Shown in pieces: positions 45,673-53,637 of a DNA stretch of 64,000 nt. The translations under genes were made by a program, and so were the position numbers. The first letter of the stretch is position 1. Each line of letters starts with the position of its first letter. The stretch is from Granulicella aggregans (GTDB lineage Bacteria > Acidobacteriota > Terriglobia > Terriglobales > Acidobacteriaceae), in contig NZ_JACHIP010000003.1 in NCBI RefSeq assembly GCF_014203275.1, positions 124,001-188,000 on the forward strand. Direction: 5' to 3'. The notes beneath the pieces are model-generated. The model searched no databases. It saw only the letters and a list, made by a program, of their open reading frames with translations, and had not been told where the DNA came from.

Positions 45673-46445
45673 TCTACACACTCCTCTAAGTCGGATGGTT
45701 CGAGTATTACGTCGTCAAAGAGCGATTCAGTCACTTCGAGGTGGATCGACGCGTCGCTGAGAGCCACAGGCGCGAAGGTCCTCCGGTGGAGCGGACATGG
45801 GCCGTGTTCTTTTAGCGCGCGGCGGTGCTCCGGGGTTGCGTAGCCTTTGTGCGAGGCGAGGCCGTACTGCGGATGCACCTCGTGGAGTTCGCGCATGAGA
45901 GCGTCGCGGTGAACCTTGGCGACGACTGAGGCGGCGGCGATGGAGAGGCTGAGCGAGTCGCCGTAGATGAGTTTGGTCTGGGCGCAGAGGTGGTCGATGC
46001 GCATGGCGTCGATGAGTAGATGGTCAGGATCAATGGGCAGGCCTTCGACGGCAAGGCGCATGGCGAGGCGGGTGGCCTGGTAGATGTTGATGGCGTCGAT
46101 GATCTCGGCTGAGACTTCGGCGACGCTGACCGCGATCGCCACGCTGCGGATCTTGGCGTCCATCGCCTCGCGGTCTTCGCGGAGCATCTGCTTGGAGTCT
46201 TTGAGGCCGGAGGTGGCGAGGTGAGCGATGCGCTGAGGGAGGATGACTGCGGCAGCGACGACTGGCCCAAAGAGGGCTCCGCGGCCAACTTCATCAACGC
46301 CAGCGATCCGTTCGAAGCCAGCATAACGAAGCGCCTGCTCGGGTGCGTCGCTGCAGATGAGCTGCTTCAACATGCGCTGCTTGGCGGCTGCGGATTTGAC
46401 GCTCTTCTTTTGCGCTGGGACTTTTTGCGACGGAACGGCGGGCAT
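45663..46445 (-). CDS. rnhB: Ribonuclease HII
   Basis: 260-aa enzyme removing ribonucleotides from RNA-DNA duplexes. Catalytic acids: Asp51 and Glu52 in GVDEVGRGALFGPVVAAAV, Asp in LLIDAMRIDH, and the last in AAASVVAKVHRDALM. C-terminal HPQYGLASHKGYATPEH is conserved. An N-terminal Lys/Ala-rich extension (about 1-25) is longer than usual. Start ATG 46445; a GTG two codons earlier is possible. Downstream of rplS, an arrangement common in bacteria. Confidence 0.95.
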   Translation of the reverse strand: MPAVPSQKVPAQKKSVKSAAAKQRMLKQLICSDAPEQALRYAGFERIAGVDEVGRGALFGPVVAAAVILPQRIAHLATSGLKDSKQMLREDREAMDAKIRSVAIAVSVAEVSAEIIDAINIYQATRLAMRLAVEGLPIDPDHLLIDAMRIDHLCAQTKLIYGDSLSLSIAAASVVAKVHRDALMRELHEVHPQYGLASHKGYATPEHRRALKEHGPCPLHRRTFAPVALSDASIHLEVTESLFDDVILEPSDLEECVDWA

Positions 46446-46488
46446 GGTCACTTTGCAGTCTACAACCTTCGATTTTGCACACGCAGAA

Positions 46489-46516
46489 GAGGCCCCGATC
46501 TGTTGATCGGAGCCTC
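46489..46516 (-). terminator. Hairpin between rplS and rnhB
   Basis: 12-bp stem (46489-46500 with 46505-46516) with one mismatch around TGTT. The T-rich tail on the minus strand is weak, so partial termination or mRNA protection is likely. Confidence 0.6.
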
Positions 46517-46535
46517 GACGAAGATGCGAAAGAGA

Positions 46536-46895
46536 CTACTTGGTGGCGCGGGCGACTTCCTTGAGACGGGCAGCCTTGCCACGCAGACCGCGCAGATAGA
46601 AGAGCTTCGAGCGGCGGACTTCGTAGGAGCGAACCTTGGTCACGGTGTCGACAACTTTGGAGTTGTAAGGGAAGATACGCTCAACGCCTTGGCCGAAGCT
46701 CATCTTGCGGACGGTGAAGGTGCCGTGCGGCCCCTTGCGCGAGGCGATGACCATGCCCTCGAATGCCTGAAGGCGTTCTTTCTCGCCTTCCTTGATCTTG
46801 ACCTGAACGCGGACGGTGTCGCCTGGAGCGAATGGAGGGAGGTCGGTCCGCTCGAACTTGGCGGCCAGCTTCTGCATGATGGGATGTATGGACAT
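46536..46895 (-). CDS. rplS: 50S ribosomal protein L19
   Basis: 119-aa ribosomal protein. Family sequence: [26 protein letters not shown], then [21 protein letters not shown], then the basic C-terminus [21 protein letters not shown]. The ATG at 46895 is the family start; an upstream in-frame TTG-type extension (to 46937) is not used. Confidence 0.97.
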   Translation of the reverse strand: MSIHPIMQKLAAKFERTDLPPFAPGDTVRVQVKIKEGEKERLQAFEGMVIASRKGPHGTFTVRKMSFGQGVERIFPYNSKVVDTVTKVRSYEVRRSKLFYLRGLRGKAARLKEVARATK

Positions 46896-46966
46896 AGCAA
46901 CTTTCCTGTAAAGAACTCGAATTCTTAGTTTACACAAAATTGGGGCTGACGGACAGGTTTTGCGGC

Positions 46967-47164
46967 TCAGGATGTCTTTTGTGGTATGGGCGTGGCAAGA
47001 GACATCAAGCTCGCTGCCCGGGCAACGACGTCTTGGGCGTCGGCGACGAAGGCGGGGTCGCCGGTCTCAAGGGCATCGGTCATGTATGCCTCGATACCTT
47101 CGTCGGTGTCGAGATATTCGGCGGGATCGAAAGGCCTGGTCGTTGAAGCAGGGATTATAGGAGT
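46967..47164 (-). pseudogene. Remnant of addiction-module antidote (HigA-like) gene
   Basis: Reading the minus strand from about 47164 gives PIIPASTTRPFDPAEYLDTD, then [20 protein letters not shown] and [13 protein letters not shown], then a short unrelated tail to a TGA at 46967. The core matches N-terminal residues of the putative addiction-module antidote family, but no start codon is present (an ACT stands where ATG is expected) and the helix-turn-helix half is missing. Its 5' end overlaps the stop of the DUF4259 gene. No toxin gene is adjacent. Confidence 0.7.
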
Positions 47165-47562
47165 CTCTGTGCGAGCTTATCGACTGAACTCTTCCAGGCT
47201 GTAAGCTCATCCGATTCAGCCCAAAGCTCAAGAAGTTCTGAAGGTTCGGTCTCAACTCGTTTGACGGAGTCACGCGCCTTTGTGACGAGTATGGCCGAGG
47301 GTGTCAGTTTGACCGTCTTCACCCACATATCGATATTTGCCGTGTAGTCGTCGACAATACCCCAATTCCCAAGTAATCGAGCAACGATATCTGCTGCAGC
47401 TAAGGCCTCTGATCCGTCCTGCGCTTCCAGGTCACCACTTCCGACCGCTAGTGTTCTGTCTAGAGTCCTTTCCAATTGATGCAGATCCGAGTCTTCTGCA
47501 ATAGAAGCGGCGTAGTCCGCAGCGTCATCATTTTCGAAAATGGCTGTTCCCCATGCGCTCAA
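47155..47562 (-). CDS. DUF4259 protein
   Basis: 135-aa acidic cytoplasmic protein. The opening SAWGTAIFENDDAADYAASI is the family hallmark, and the C-terminal LLELWAESDELTAWKSSVDKL also fits. Function unknown. No signal peptide or membrane segment. Its last bases overlap the wrecked antidote sequence. Confidence 0.85.
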   Translation of the reverse strand: MSAWGTAIFENDDAADYAASIAEDSDLHQLERTLDRTLAVGSGDLEAQDGSEALAAADIVARLLGNWGIVDDYTANIDMWVKTVKLTPSAILVTKARDSVKRVETEPSELLELWAESDELTAWKSSVDKLAQRLL

Positions 47563-47590
47563 TGTGTAATCTCCCTATTGCTTTATGAGG

Positions 47591-48682
47591 TTATGCGAGT
47601 TTGCGGCCTTCAATATCTAGAGCGACATGGTAGAGCGAATCGCGGGTTGCGAGCGCGGCGCAGCCATCTTCCAGAAATGCCAGGCCGACGAGGTTTGAGC
47701 CGGAGACGGCGAGCGAGGCTTCACCGCGCGGCGTGATCCGCGCGATGCCGCGCTGTCCTTGCAGAGACGCGGCAACGTAGAGGTTATCGTCGACATCGAA
47801 GGCCATGCCCTGCGCGCGTCCCAGGCCCTGGTAGAAGACGGACGTGGTGCCGTCGGGTGCGATGGCGTGGATGACCTGGTTCGAACTGGTCGTGGGGCCG
47901 GTGACGAATAAAGTTCCGGATCCGTTGAAGGCGAGATGGTAGGCAGCCATGCTGGGCTCGAGCGTGGCGAACACAAAGATGCTGCGCGGGGTGTCTTCGG
48001 GTTCGAGAAGATCGGACGAGGCGGCGATCTTGAAGATAGTGCCTGATCGGTCGCCGACATACAGGTTGCCTTCCTGATCGAAGGCGATGCCGGTGGCCGT
48101 ACCCAGGCCTTCGGCGTAGAGGGTTGCGACGCCTTCCGATGAGACGCGGTAGATGGTGCCTTCGGCGCGGGAGCTGACATAGAGCAGGCCGTCGGGGCCG
48201 AAGGCTAGGCCGGTCGGGTTGAGGAGGTCGCGGACGAAGGGGCGGATCTGGAAGTCACGGTCGATAGAGAAGATCGAGACCGGAACCGTCTGGTTGCGGG
48301 AGCCTGAGAACGTGGCGAAGAGCCGGCCCTCGGAGTCCACGGCGGGATTGGCGACAGGGTGAAGATTCTCCGCCATCGGGACGGCGATGCGGGCGAAGAG
48401 TGGATTGCTGGACCCTCCGTTGCGATGGAGGACGAGATCGCCCGAGATGCTGCCCTCAGGGATGCGAACGGTCGTCCGAGTGGCACGGGAGAGCGCGATG
48501 GGGGCCGGGGTGTCGCCGATGGTGGCGCGCGGAAGGTCGGCGTGGAGAGCTCCCCCATGCGAACCAAGGTGCGTGCCGTGAACATCGATCTCGCCGCCAG
48601 GCATCGCCGCAGGCGGAGAGAGATGGTGCAGATGCGGAGCATCGGGCGATTCGGACTTCAAGAAATCCAGGAGCGAGGTCAC
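47591..48682 (-). CDS. IPT/TIG plus NHL/SMP-30 beta-propeller protein
   Basis: 363-aa protein without a signal peptide. An N-terminal IPT/TIG-like domain (about 18-95) is followed by a six-bladed propeller (about 105-355) with blade signatures LAFGPDGLLYVSS, IAFDQEGNLYVGD, LAFNGSGTLFVTG and MAFDVDDNLYVAA. It could be a lactonase-like enzyme or a binding protein; no catalytic set is certain. Start is a GTG at 48682. Confidence 0.8.
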   Translation of the reverse strand: MTSLLDFLKSESPDAPHLHHLSPPAAMPGGEIDVHGTHLGSHGGALHADLPRATIGDTPAPIALSRATRTTVRIPEGSISGDLVLHRNGGSSNPLFARIAVPMAENLHPVANPAVDSEGRLFATFSGSRNQTVPVSIFSIDRDFQIRPFVRDLLNPTGLAFGPDGLLYVSSRAEGTIYRVSSEGVATLYAEGLGTATGIAFDQEGNLYVGDRSGTIFKIAASSDLLEPEDTPRSIFVFATLEPSMAAYHLAFNGSGTLFVTGPTTSSNQVIHAIAPDGTTSVFYQGLGRAQGMAFDVDDNLYVAASLQGQRGIARITPRGEASLAVSGSNLVGLAFLEDGCAALATRDSLYHVALDIEGRKLA

Positions 48683-48744
48683 AGAGACAGTGTAAGGCAG
48701 TGGAAGCCAGGAAGAGGCATCGAAGTGCAGGCAAAGGCATAGAA

Positions 48745-48774
48745 GCAGATCCTCCGCTTCGCGAAGGATGACAA
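48745..48774. repeat. REP-like palindrome, family B copy 4
   Basis: GCAGATCCTCCGC-TTC-GCGAAGGATGAC forms a hairpin between pgpA and the propeller gene. Nearly the reverse complement of the copy at 31366. Confidence 0.62.
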
Positions 48775-48783
48775 GGATTGGGG

Positions 48784-49305
48784 CTAACGGAGGTTCGGGA
48801 TGAAGTGGACTAGTATCTGTGCGAGGACCAACGCCAGCACTCCTGCTGCTACATCGTCCATCATGATGCCCGTGCCTGCCGGGAGGCGCTCCAACTGCCG
48901 CACTGGCGGGGGCTTAAGGATGTCGAAGAGGCGGAAGAGCAGAAGGCCGAGGATGGCGTGCGGCCAGTCTGCGGGGAGGAAGAGCAGAGCGATGAGCTGG
49001 CCAGCGACCTCGTCAATGACGACGTGGCCGGGGTCTTCCCGTCCTGACTCGCGGGCGACGATGGTGGCGGCGGGGATGCCGATGAGTGTCGCAATGAGTG
49101 CTGCGATGGCGGTTCCAATTGTGAGTGCGAACGGCGTGGGATGGAAGACGTTAGCGGCTCCGAACCAGAGAAGCATGGCGGCGACGGAGCCGTAGGTTCC
49201 GGGACCGGGCTTCAGCAGGCCGGCTCCGAAGAAGGTTCCAATGGTCCATGCCCAGAGGGTCTTCGTCTTTGAAGGTTCGCTGATTTGGATGCTCGAGTTC
49301 GCCAC
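48784..49305 (-). CDS. pgpA: Phosphatidylglycerophosphatase A
   Basis: 173-aa membrane phosphatase making phosphatidylglycerol. Signature motifs: GTFFGAGLLKPGPGTYGSVAA, DPGHVVIDEVAGQLIAL, FRLFDILKPPPVR and IMMDDVAAGVLA. Four hydrophobic segments. The GTG start at 49305 overlaps the yacG TAG by one base, so the two genes are translationally coupled. Confidence 0.95.
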   Translation of the reverse strand: MANSSIQISEPSKTKTLWAWTIGTFFGAGLLKPGPGTYGSVAAMLLWFGAANVFHPTPFALTIGTAIAALIATLIGIPAATIVARESGREDPGHVVIDEVAGQLIALLFLPADWPHAILGLLLFRLFDILKPPPVRQLERLPAGTGIMMDDVAAGVLALVLAQILVHFIPNLR

Positions 49306-49532
49306 TATTCGCTGTCTTCGGAGCTATGAGGGTGGCGGTTAGCGCTGGATCGCGCGAGCTCTTCGAGTAGGTCAGGGTCTTGAATAGGAGAGCTGACCTT
49401 GTAATCGCCCGAAGCCCACTTGCCGAGGTCGAGGATGCGGCAGCGGTCGGAGCAGAAAGGGAAGTCCTCGTTGGTGGCAAGGACGACTTTGCGGCAGGTG
49501 GGGCAGAAGAGAGCTTTGGGTGCGGTAGACAT
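49305..49532 (-). CDS. yacG: DNA gyrase inhibitor/zinc-ribbon protein YacG
   Basis: 75-aa zinc protein with four Cys ligands in CPTC (10, 13) and CSDRC (27, 31), followed by DLGKWASGDYKV, as in the family. Known members bind GyrB. The C-terminal tail is Ser/His-rich. Coupled to pgpA. Confidence 0.94.
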   Translation of the reverse strand: MSTAPKALFCPTCRKVVLATNEDFPFCSDRCRILDLGKWASGDYKVSSPIQDPDLLEELARSSANRHPHSSEDSE

Positions 49533-49654
49533 GGCTCTTCCATTCTAAAAGACGGTGGATTCAGGTGACCTTAATCAAAGACAAATAGATTGGCCGCATG
49601 TGACAAGATTCAGAAACGCAGGTGCATCATAGACGGCTTGCGCTGGAGATCGAG

Positions 49655-50677
49655 ATGAAACAGTTTGGTGGGGTGGCGGGATGTATGGCGGTTGCGCTGA
49701 TGGCAGTTCAGGCCGTGGCGCAGCAAGGGCCGTACAAGGTGTTGTCGACGACTAAGGTTGGGGGCGAGGGCGGATTTGACTACGTCTATGCGGACTCGGC
49801 GAGCCGGAAGCTCTATGTGCCGAGGATGGGGACGGAGGGAGCCGTCGCGGTCTTCGATCTGGATTCGTTGAAGCAGGTGGATTCGATCGTGAAGACGAGC
49901 GGGCATGGCGTGGCTGTGGCTGCGGGGCACGGGTTTGCATCGAGCAGCCCAGTCGCGATGTGGGACGCAAAGTCGCTGGCGCCGATCAAGACGATTGACG
50001 TAAAGGGCAGGCCGGACGGGATCTTCGCGGACAAGTTCAACGACCGAGTGTACGTCTTCAGCCACGTCGATCCGAACGCTACTGTGATCGATGCCAAGGA
50101 TGGAGCTGTGCTGGGAACGATCGACCTGGGCGGAGCGCCCGAGCAGGCTGTCTCGGACGGCAAGGGGCGTGTTTATGTCGCGATTGAGGACAAGGGCAAG
50201 GTCGCTGTCATTGACGCGAAGACGATGACGGTCGCAACCAACTTCGAACTGCAGGGCAAGGGCGATGGATGCGCGGGACTCGCGATCGACGTGAAGCACG
50301 AGATTCTGTTTGCGGCATGCCGCGAGCCTCAGGCAATGGTTGTGCTGAGTGCGAAGGATGGCAAGATCATCACGACGTTGCCGATCGGCAAGGGGACCGA
50401 TGGCGCGGTCTTCAATCCGGAGACGAACGAGGTCTTCAGCTCGCAGGGAGATGGGACGATGACGATCGTGAAGGAAGAGAGCGCGACGAGCTTCTCTGTA
50501 GAGGAGAACCTGACGACGATGCCGCGCGCGAAGACGCTCACGCTGGATGCGAAGACGAACAAGCTGTATCTCATCTCCGCGGAGTTCGGTGCTGCCCCGC
50601 CGCCCGAGCCCGGACAGAAATACTCGCGGCCACCGATGGTGCCGGGGAGCTTTTCGATCCTGACTGTAAGCAAGTAA
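49655..50677 (+). CDS. Secreted YVTN-type beta-propeller protein
   Basis: 340-aa exported protein. The ATG at 49655 gives a signal peptide (VAGCMAVALMAVQAVAQ). Repeats of about 40 residues match the YVTN propeller: DYVYADSASRKLYVPRMG, GIFADKFNDRVYVFSH, QAVSDGKGRVYVAIED, AIDVKHEILFAACRE and VFNPETNEVFSSQGDG. No catalytic site seen. Cytochrome-cd1-like or quinoprotein-like propellers share this pattern, but no haem motif is present. Closed by a perfect terminator. Confidence 0.85.
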   Translation: MKQFGGVAGCMAVALMAVQAVAQQGPYKVLSTTKVGGEGGFDYVYADSASRKLYVPRMGTEGAVAVFDLDSLKQVDSIVKTSGHGVAVAAGHGFASSSPVAMWDAKSLAPIKTIDVKGRPDGIFADKFNDRVYVFSHVDPNATVIDAKDGAVLGTIDLGGAPEQAVSDGKGRVYVAIEDKGKVAVIDAKTMTVATNFELQGKGDGCAGLAIDVKHEILFAACREPQAMVVLSAKDGKIITTLPIGKGTDGAVFNPETNEVFSSQGDGTMTIVKEESATSFSVEENLTTMPRAKTLTLDAKTNKLYLISAEFGAAPPPEPGQKYSRPPMVPGSFSILTVSK

Positions 50678-50701
50678 TTGCAGGGTGCGACGGATGTACG
50701 A

Positions 50702-50738
50702 CTGGGCGAACGCTTCGGCGTTCGCCCAGCTTTATTTT
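50702..50738. terminator. Intrinsic terminator after YVTN gene
   Basis: Perfect 12-bp stem (50702-50713 with 50718-50729), TTCG tetraloop, then CTTTATTTT. Confidence 0.93.
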
Positions 50739-50784
50739 CGGTCGTGAGAGGTTTGTGCCGCAAGAGCGCTGCTACGATCCCAAC

Positions 50785-52560
50785 ATGCGATCCTTCCTTG
50801 TTGTTGCTGCTCTTGGTGTGTCCCTTGCTATTCCATCGGCGCTCTTCTCTCAGGGCGCGTCTCAGCCTGTTGCCACGCGGCTTGCGTCTCAGAATGCGCT
50901 GTTCGAGGAGTGGTACGAGGCAAACCTGAAGGCGACTCCGGAGCGTGCGACCGCGTTCGGCGACTATCGCTACAACGACAAGCTGGACGACGACTCGCTT
51001 GAAGCGATTGCGCGGCGCGAGAAGGAGAACGAGGGATATCTTGCGCGACTGAAGGCAATCTCTACAGATGGATTCGTGGAGCAGGATGCGCTGTCGCATC
51101 AGTTGATGCAGCGGTCGCTTGAGCAGGGCATTGAAAACTTCAAGTTCAAGGAGTTCGAGATGCCGGTTTCGCAGATGGGCGGGCCGCACACCGGCCTGGC
51201 AGATCTGCCGAACGCGGTGCCGCTTGATTCAGTGAAGCACTATGAGGATTACATCGCCCGGCTGCACCAGATTCAGCGCGTGTTTATGGAGTCCGAAGAG
51301 GTGCTGCGTGCGGGGATGAAAGACAACCTGATGCCGGTAAAGTTTCTACTAGAAAAGGTGCCGGCGCAGTGCTCGGGAATCATTGCGGCTGATCCATTCC
51401 TTCTGCCGCTGAAGAAGCTTCCCGCGAGCTTCAGCGATGCGGATAAGGCGAAGCTGACCAAAGAGATTACCGATGCTGTGAATAACGAGGTGCTGCCGGC
51501 CTACAAGCAGTTCTCGGAGTTCATTGCGAAGGAGTATGCCCCGCACGGTCGAACGACGCTGGCGGTGACCTCCTTGCCGGGCGGCGAGGCGCGCTATGCG
51601 AACGACATTCGCGCGCGGACGACGGTGAGCGACAAAACTCCGGATGAGATTCATCAGCTTGGGCTGAGCGAGATCGCTCGGATTGAAGCGGAGATGTTGG
51701 TGATTGCGAAGAAGGAAGGCTTCAACGATCTTGCATCGTTTCGCGAGTCGCTGAAGACGAACCCGAAGTACAAGCCGACCTCCTCGGAGCAGATTCTTGA
51801 GGACTACCGCAAGTACATCGCGCAGATGCAGCCTATGTTGCCGAAGCTGTTCACGAACATTCCCGGAGCTCCGGTGACGGTGGAGGCGATCCCTGCGTTT
51901 CAGTCGGCGATGGCGACGCACTACCAGACAGGAACTCCTGATGGGAAGCGGCCGGGACGGGTGAGCGTGGCGACGTCGGACTATGAGAAGCGAACCCTGA
52001 TCGATGATGAGGCTACGGCATATCACGAAGGAATTCCCGGTCATCACATGCAGCTTTCGGTGGCGCAGACGCTGACCGGGCTACCGAAGTTCCGGCTGCA
52101 CAATGGCAACTCGGGCTACTCGGAGGGATGGGCGCTCTACGCGGAACAGCTCGGAAAAGAAGTGGGCTTCTACCAGGACCCGGTGAGCGACTATGGGCGG
52201 CTTTCGAGCGAGCTGTTTCGTGCGGTAAGGCTGGTGGTTGATACGGGCATTCACTCGAAGGGATGGACGCGGGATCAGGTCGTTGCGTTCATGCGCGAGA
52301 GCGGATCGGTGGATGAGCCGACGATTCAGTCGGAGACGGATAGGTACATCGCGTGGCCGGGACAGGCGCTAGCGTACAAGCTGGGGCAGTTGAAGTTTCG
52401 CGAGTTACGTGAGAGAGCGAAGACCGAACTGGGCCCGAAGTTCGACATTCGGACATTCCATGACGAGATGCTGAATGGCGGGAGCCTGCCGCTGGATCTG
52501 CTGGATGCGCGGACGAATGGGTGGATCGCAGCGCAGAAGGGGAGTTCAGGAGGGCACTAA
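50785..52560 (+). CDS. Secreted DUF885 metallopeptidase-like protein
   Basis: 591-aa exported protein of the DUF885 family. Signal peptide (FLVVAALGVSLAIPSALFSQ). The putative zinc site is AYHEGIPGHHMQ (about residues 418-429), with GWALYAEQLG downstream likely supplying the third ligand. The ATG at 50785 is chosen; a much longer open frame upstream overlaps the YVTN gene and is spurious. Probably a periplasmic carboxypeptidase-like enzyme; substrate unknown. Confidence 0.88.
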   Translation: MRSFLVVAALGVSLAIPSALFSQGASQPVATRLASQNALFEEWYEANLKATPERATAFGDYRYNDKLDDDSLEAIARREKENEGYLARLKAISTDGFVEQDALSHQLMQRSLEQGIENFKFKEFEMPVSQMGGPHTGLADLPNAVPLDSVKHYEDYIARLHQIQRVFMESEEVLRAGMKDNLMPVKFLLEKVPAQCSGIIAADPFLLPLKKLPASFSDADKAKLTKEITDAVNNEVLPAYKQFSEFIAKEYAPHGRTTLAVTSLPGGEARYANDIRARTTVSDKTPDEIHQLGLSEIARIEAEMLVIAKKEGFNDLASFRESLKTNPKYKPTSSEQILEDYRKYIAQMQPMLPKLFTNIPGAPVTVEAIPAFQSAMATHYQTGTPDGKRPGRVSVATSDYEKRTLIDDEATAYHEGIPGHHMQLSVAQTLTGLPKFRLHNGNSGYSEGWALYAEQLGKEVGFYQDPVSDYGRLSSELFRAVRLVVDTGIHSKGWTRDQVVAFMRESGSVDEPTIQSETDRYIAWPGQALAYKLGQLKFRELRERAKTELGPKFDIRTFHDEMLNGGSLPLDLLDARTNGWIAAQKGSSGGH

Positions 52561-52566
52561 TCCTGG

Positions 52567-52908
52567 CTATTCGGCATGGGCGAGATAGTGCTCAACGGCG
52601 TCATTGATGACCGCGTTGAGTTTCACTTTTTTCTCTTCTGCGAAGCACGCAGCGCGAAGGTGAAGACTCTCGGTTAAGCGCACATTCACGCTGCCTTTGA
52701 AGGGCCTGTTCGGGGTTTTGCCGGTCTCGGCGCAGAAAGCGAGATATTCGTCGACCGCATCACGAAAATTCTTTTCAAGTTGACGGACAGTTGTTCCGCC
52801 GAAGCTGACCATGTCGCGGATACCCATGATCCGGCCATGAAGCATCTTGTCTTCGGCGCTGTAGGAGACTGAGCCATGGTAGCCGCGATGTTCCATTGTT
52901 GTGCTCAT
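52567..52908 (-). CDS. hicB: HicB-family antitoxin
   Basis: 113-aa antitoxin. A partially degraded RNase H-like fold is in YHGSVSYSAEDKMLHGRIMGIRDMVSFGG plus RQLEKNFRDAVDEYLAFC, followed by the RHH-type DNA-binding end FKGSVNVRLTESLHLRAACFAEE. The ATG at 52908 overlaps the hicA TGA by 4 nt. It should neutralise HicA and autoregulate. Confidence 0.93.
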   Translation of the reverse strand: MSTTMEHRGYHGSVSYSAEDKMLHGRIMGIRDMVSFGGTTVRQLEKNFRDAVDEYLAFCAETGKTPNRPFKGSVNVRLTESLHLRAACFAEEKKVKLNAVINDAVEHYLAHAE

Positions 52909-53153
52909 AGGAAGCCCTCTCGCTTCAGTAGTTCGATTGCGTCCCGGACCTGGTACGCCTTCAACACGTTTGCAGGATGCGGTTGATGAAGGAAAAGCGT
53001 TCCGCCTGTTATTGGATGAATGAACTTGCGCCCCGACCCGCCTGCCTTTACGAGATCGAAAGAGAGTCCCGTCATCAAGGTGACAAGCTCCTGCCATGTG
53101 AAGTCTTTCGGCGAAGATGCAAGCCGTCTCAGTGCTTTCTTGTGCGTCGACAA
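52905..53153 (-). CDS. hicA: HicA-family mRNA interferase toxin
   Basis: 82-aa dsRBD-like toxin. The catalytic His is in GGSGRKFIHPITGG, followed by FLHQPHP and AYQVRDAIELLKREGFL. Toxin-first order and ATGA overlap are typical of hicAB. Length is normal to slightly long; both partners look intact. Confidence 0.93.
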   Translation of the reverse strand: MSTHKKALRRLASSPKDFTWQELVTLMTGLSFDLVKAGGSGRKFIHPITGGTLFLHQPHPANVLKAYQVRDAIELLKREGFL

Positions 53154-53233
53154 GGGCGGATACCTCTGCGTGGCCCTGCGACTAATTTTAGTGGCAATAA
53201 TGGCATCGGGGCAAGCCCTTCACTATTCAGAAG

Positions 53234-53566
53234 TCAGCCTTTGCACAAGACGAGTTCAACCGCGCGATCTCGCTGCATGACAACCATCCAATCGCTTGAG
53301 TTGAGGAACAGAAGATCTGCGCCCGGTCTTGCTGCGGCGCAATAGTCGCGAAGATAGGGGCTGACTTGGTCGACTGTCCGCACGAACCCAAACCTTTGCT
53401 GAAGCTGCTGTCTAGACTTTCCAAGAACGAGGCGGTCGGAGTTAGGACCGTGCGTCATAGTATTCAACGCACGTACGGGCTCCATTGGGAGCACATGGAA
53501 CTTCCAACCGAGATAAGCGATGCTCTTGGGGTCGTAGTAGCCCGGGTAGATTAAGTGCCAGAACAA
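53234..53566 (-). CDS. Hypothetical single-span membrane protein with damaged start
   Basis: About 110 aa from a TTG at 53566; I do not recognise the family. In-frame codons upstream (to 53614) encode LWIGIGIAGFFLFWHLIY, clearly a membrane anchor, but no start codon precedes it before a TGA at 53615-53617. An ATG (53616-53618) is present in another frame four bases away, so a small indel may have separated start and gene. The soluble part carries WKFHVLPMEP and GFVRTVDQVSPYLRDYC. Confidence 0.5.
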   Translation of the reverse strand: MFWHLIYPGYYDPKSIAYLGWKFHVLPMEPVRALNTMTHGPNSDRLVLGKSRQQLQQRFGFVRTVDQVSPYLRDYCAAARPGADLLFLNSSDWMVVMQRDRAVELVLCKG

Positions 53567-53637
53567 AAAGAAGCCTGCGATTCCAATACCAATCCAGAGG
53601 GCGGGCCGTTTCGTTCATAACCTCGATCGATCTCAGT

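Noticed and set aside
50269..50784. Long 5' extension of the DUF885 frame
   Set aside because: It overlaps the YVTN gene out of frame and passes through its terminator; the ATG at 50785 begins a proper signal peptide.
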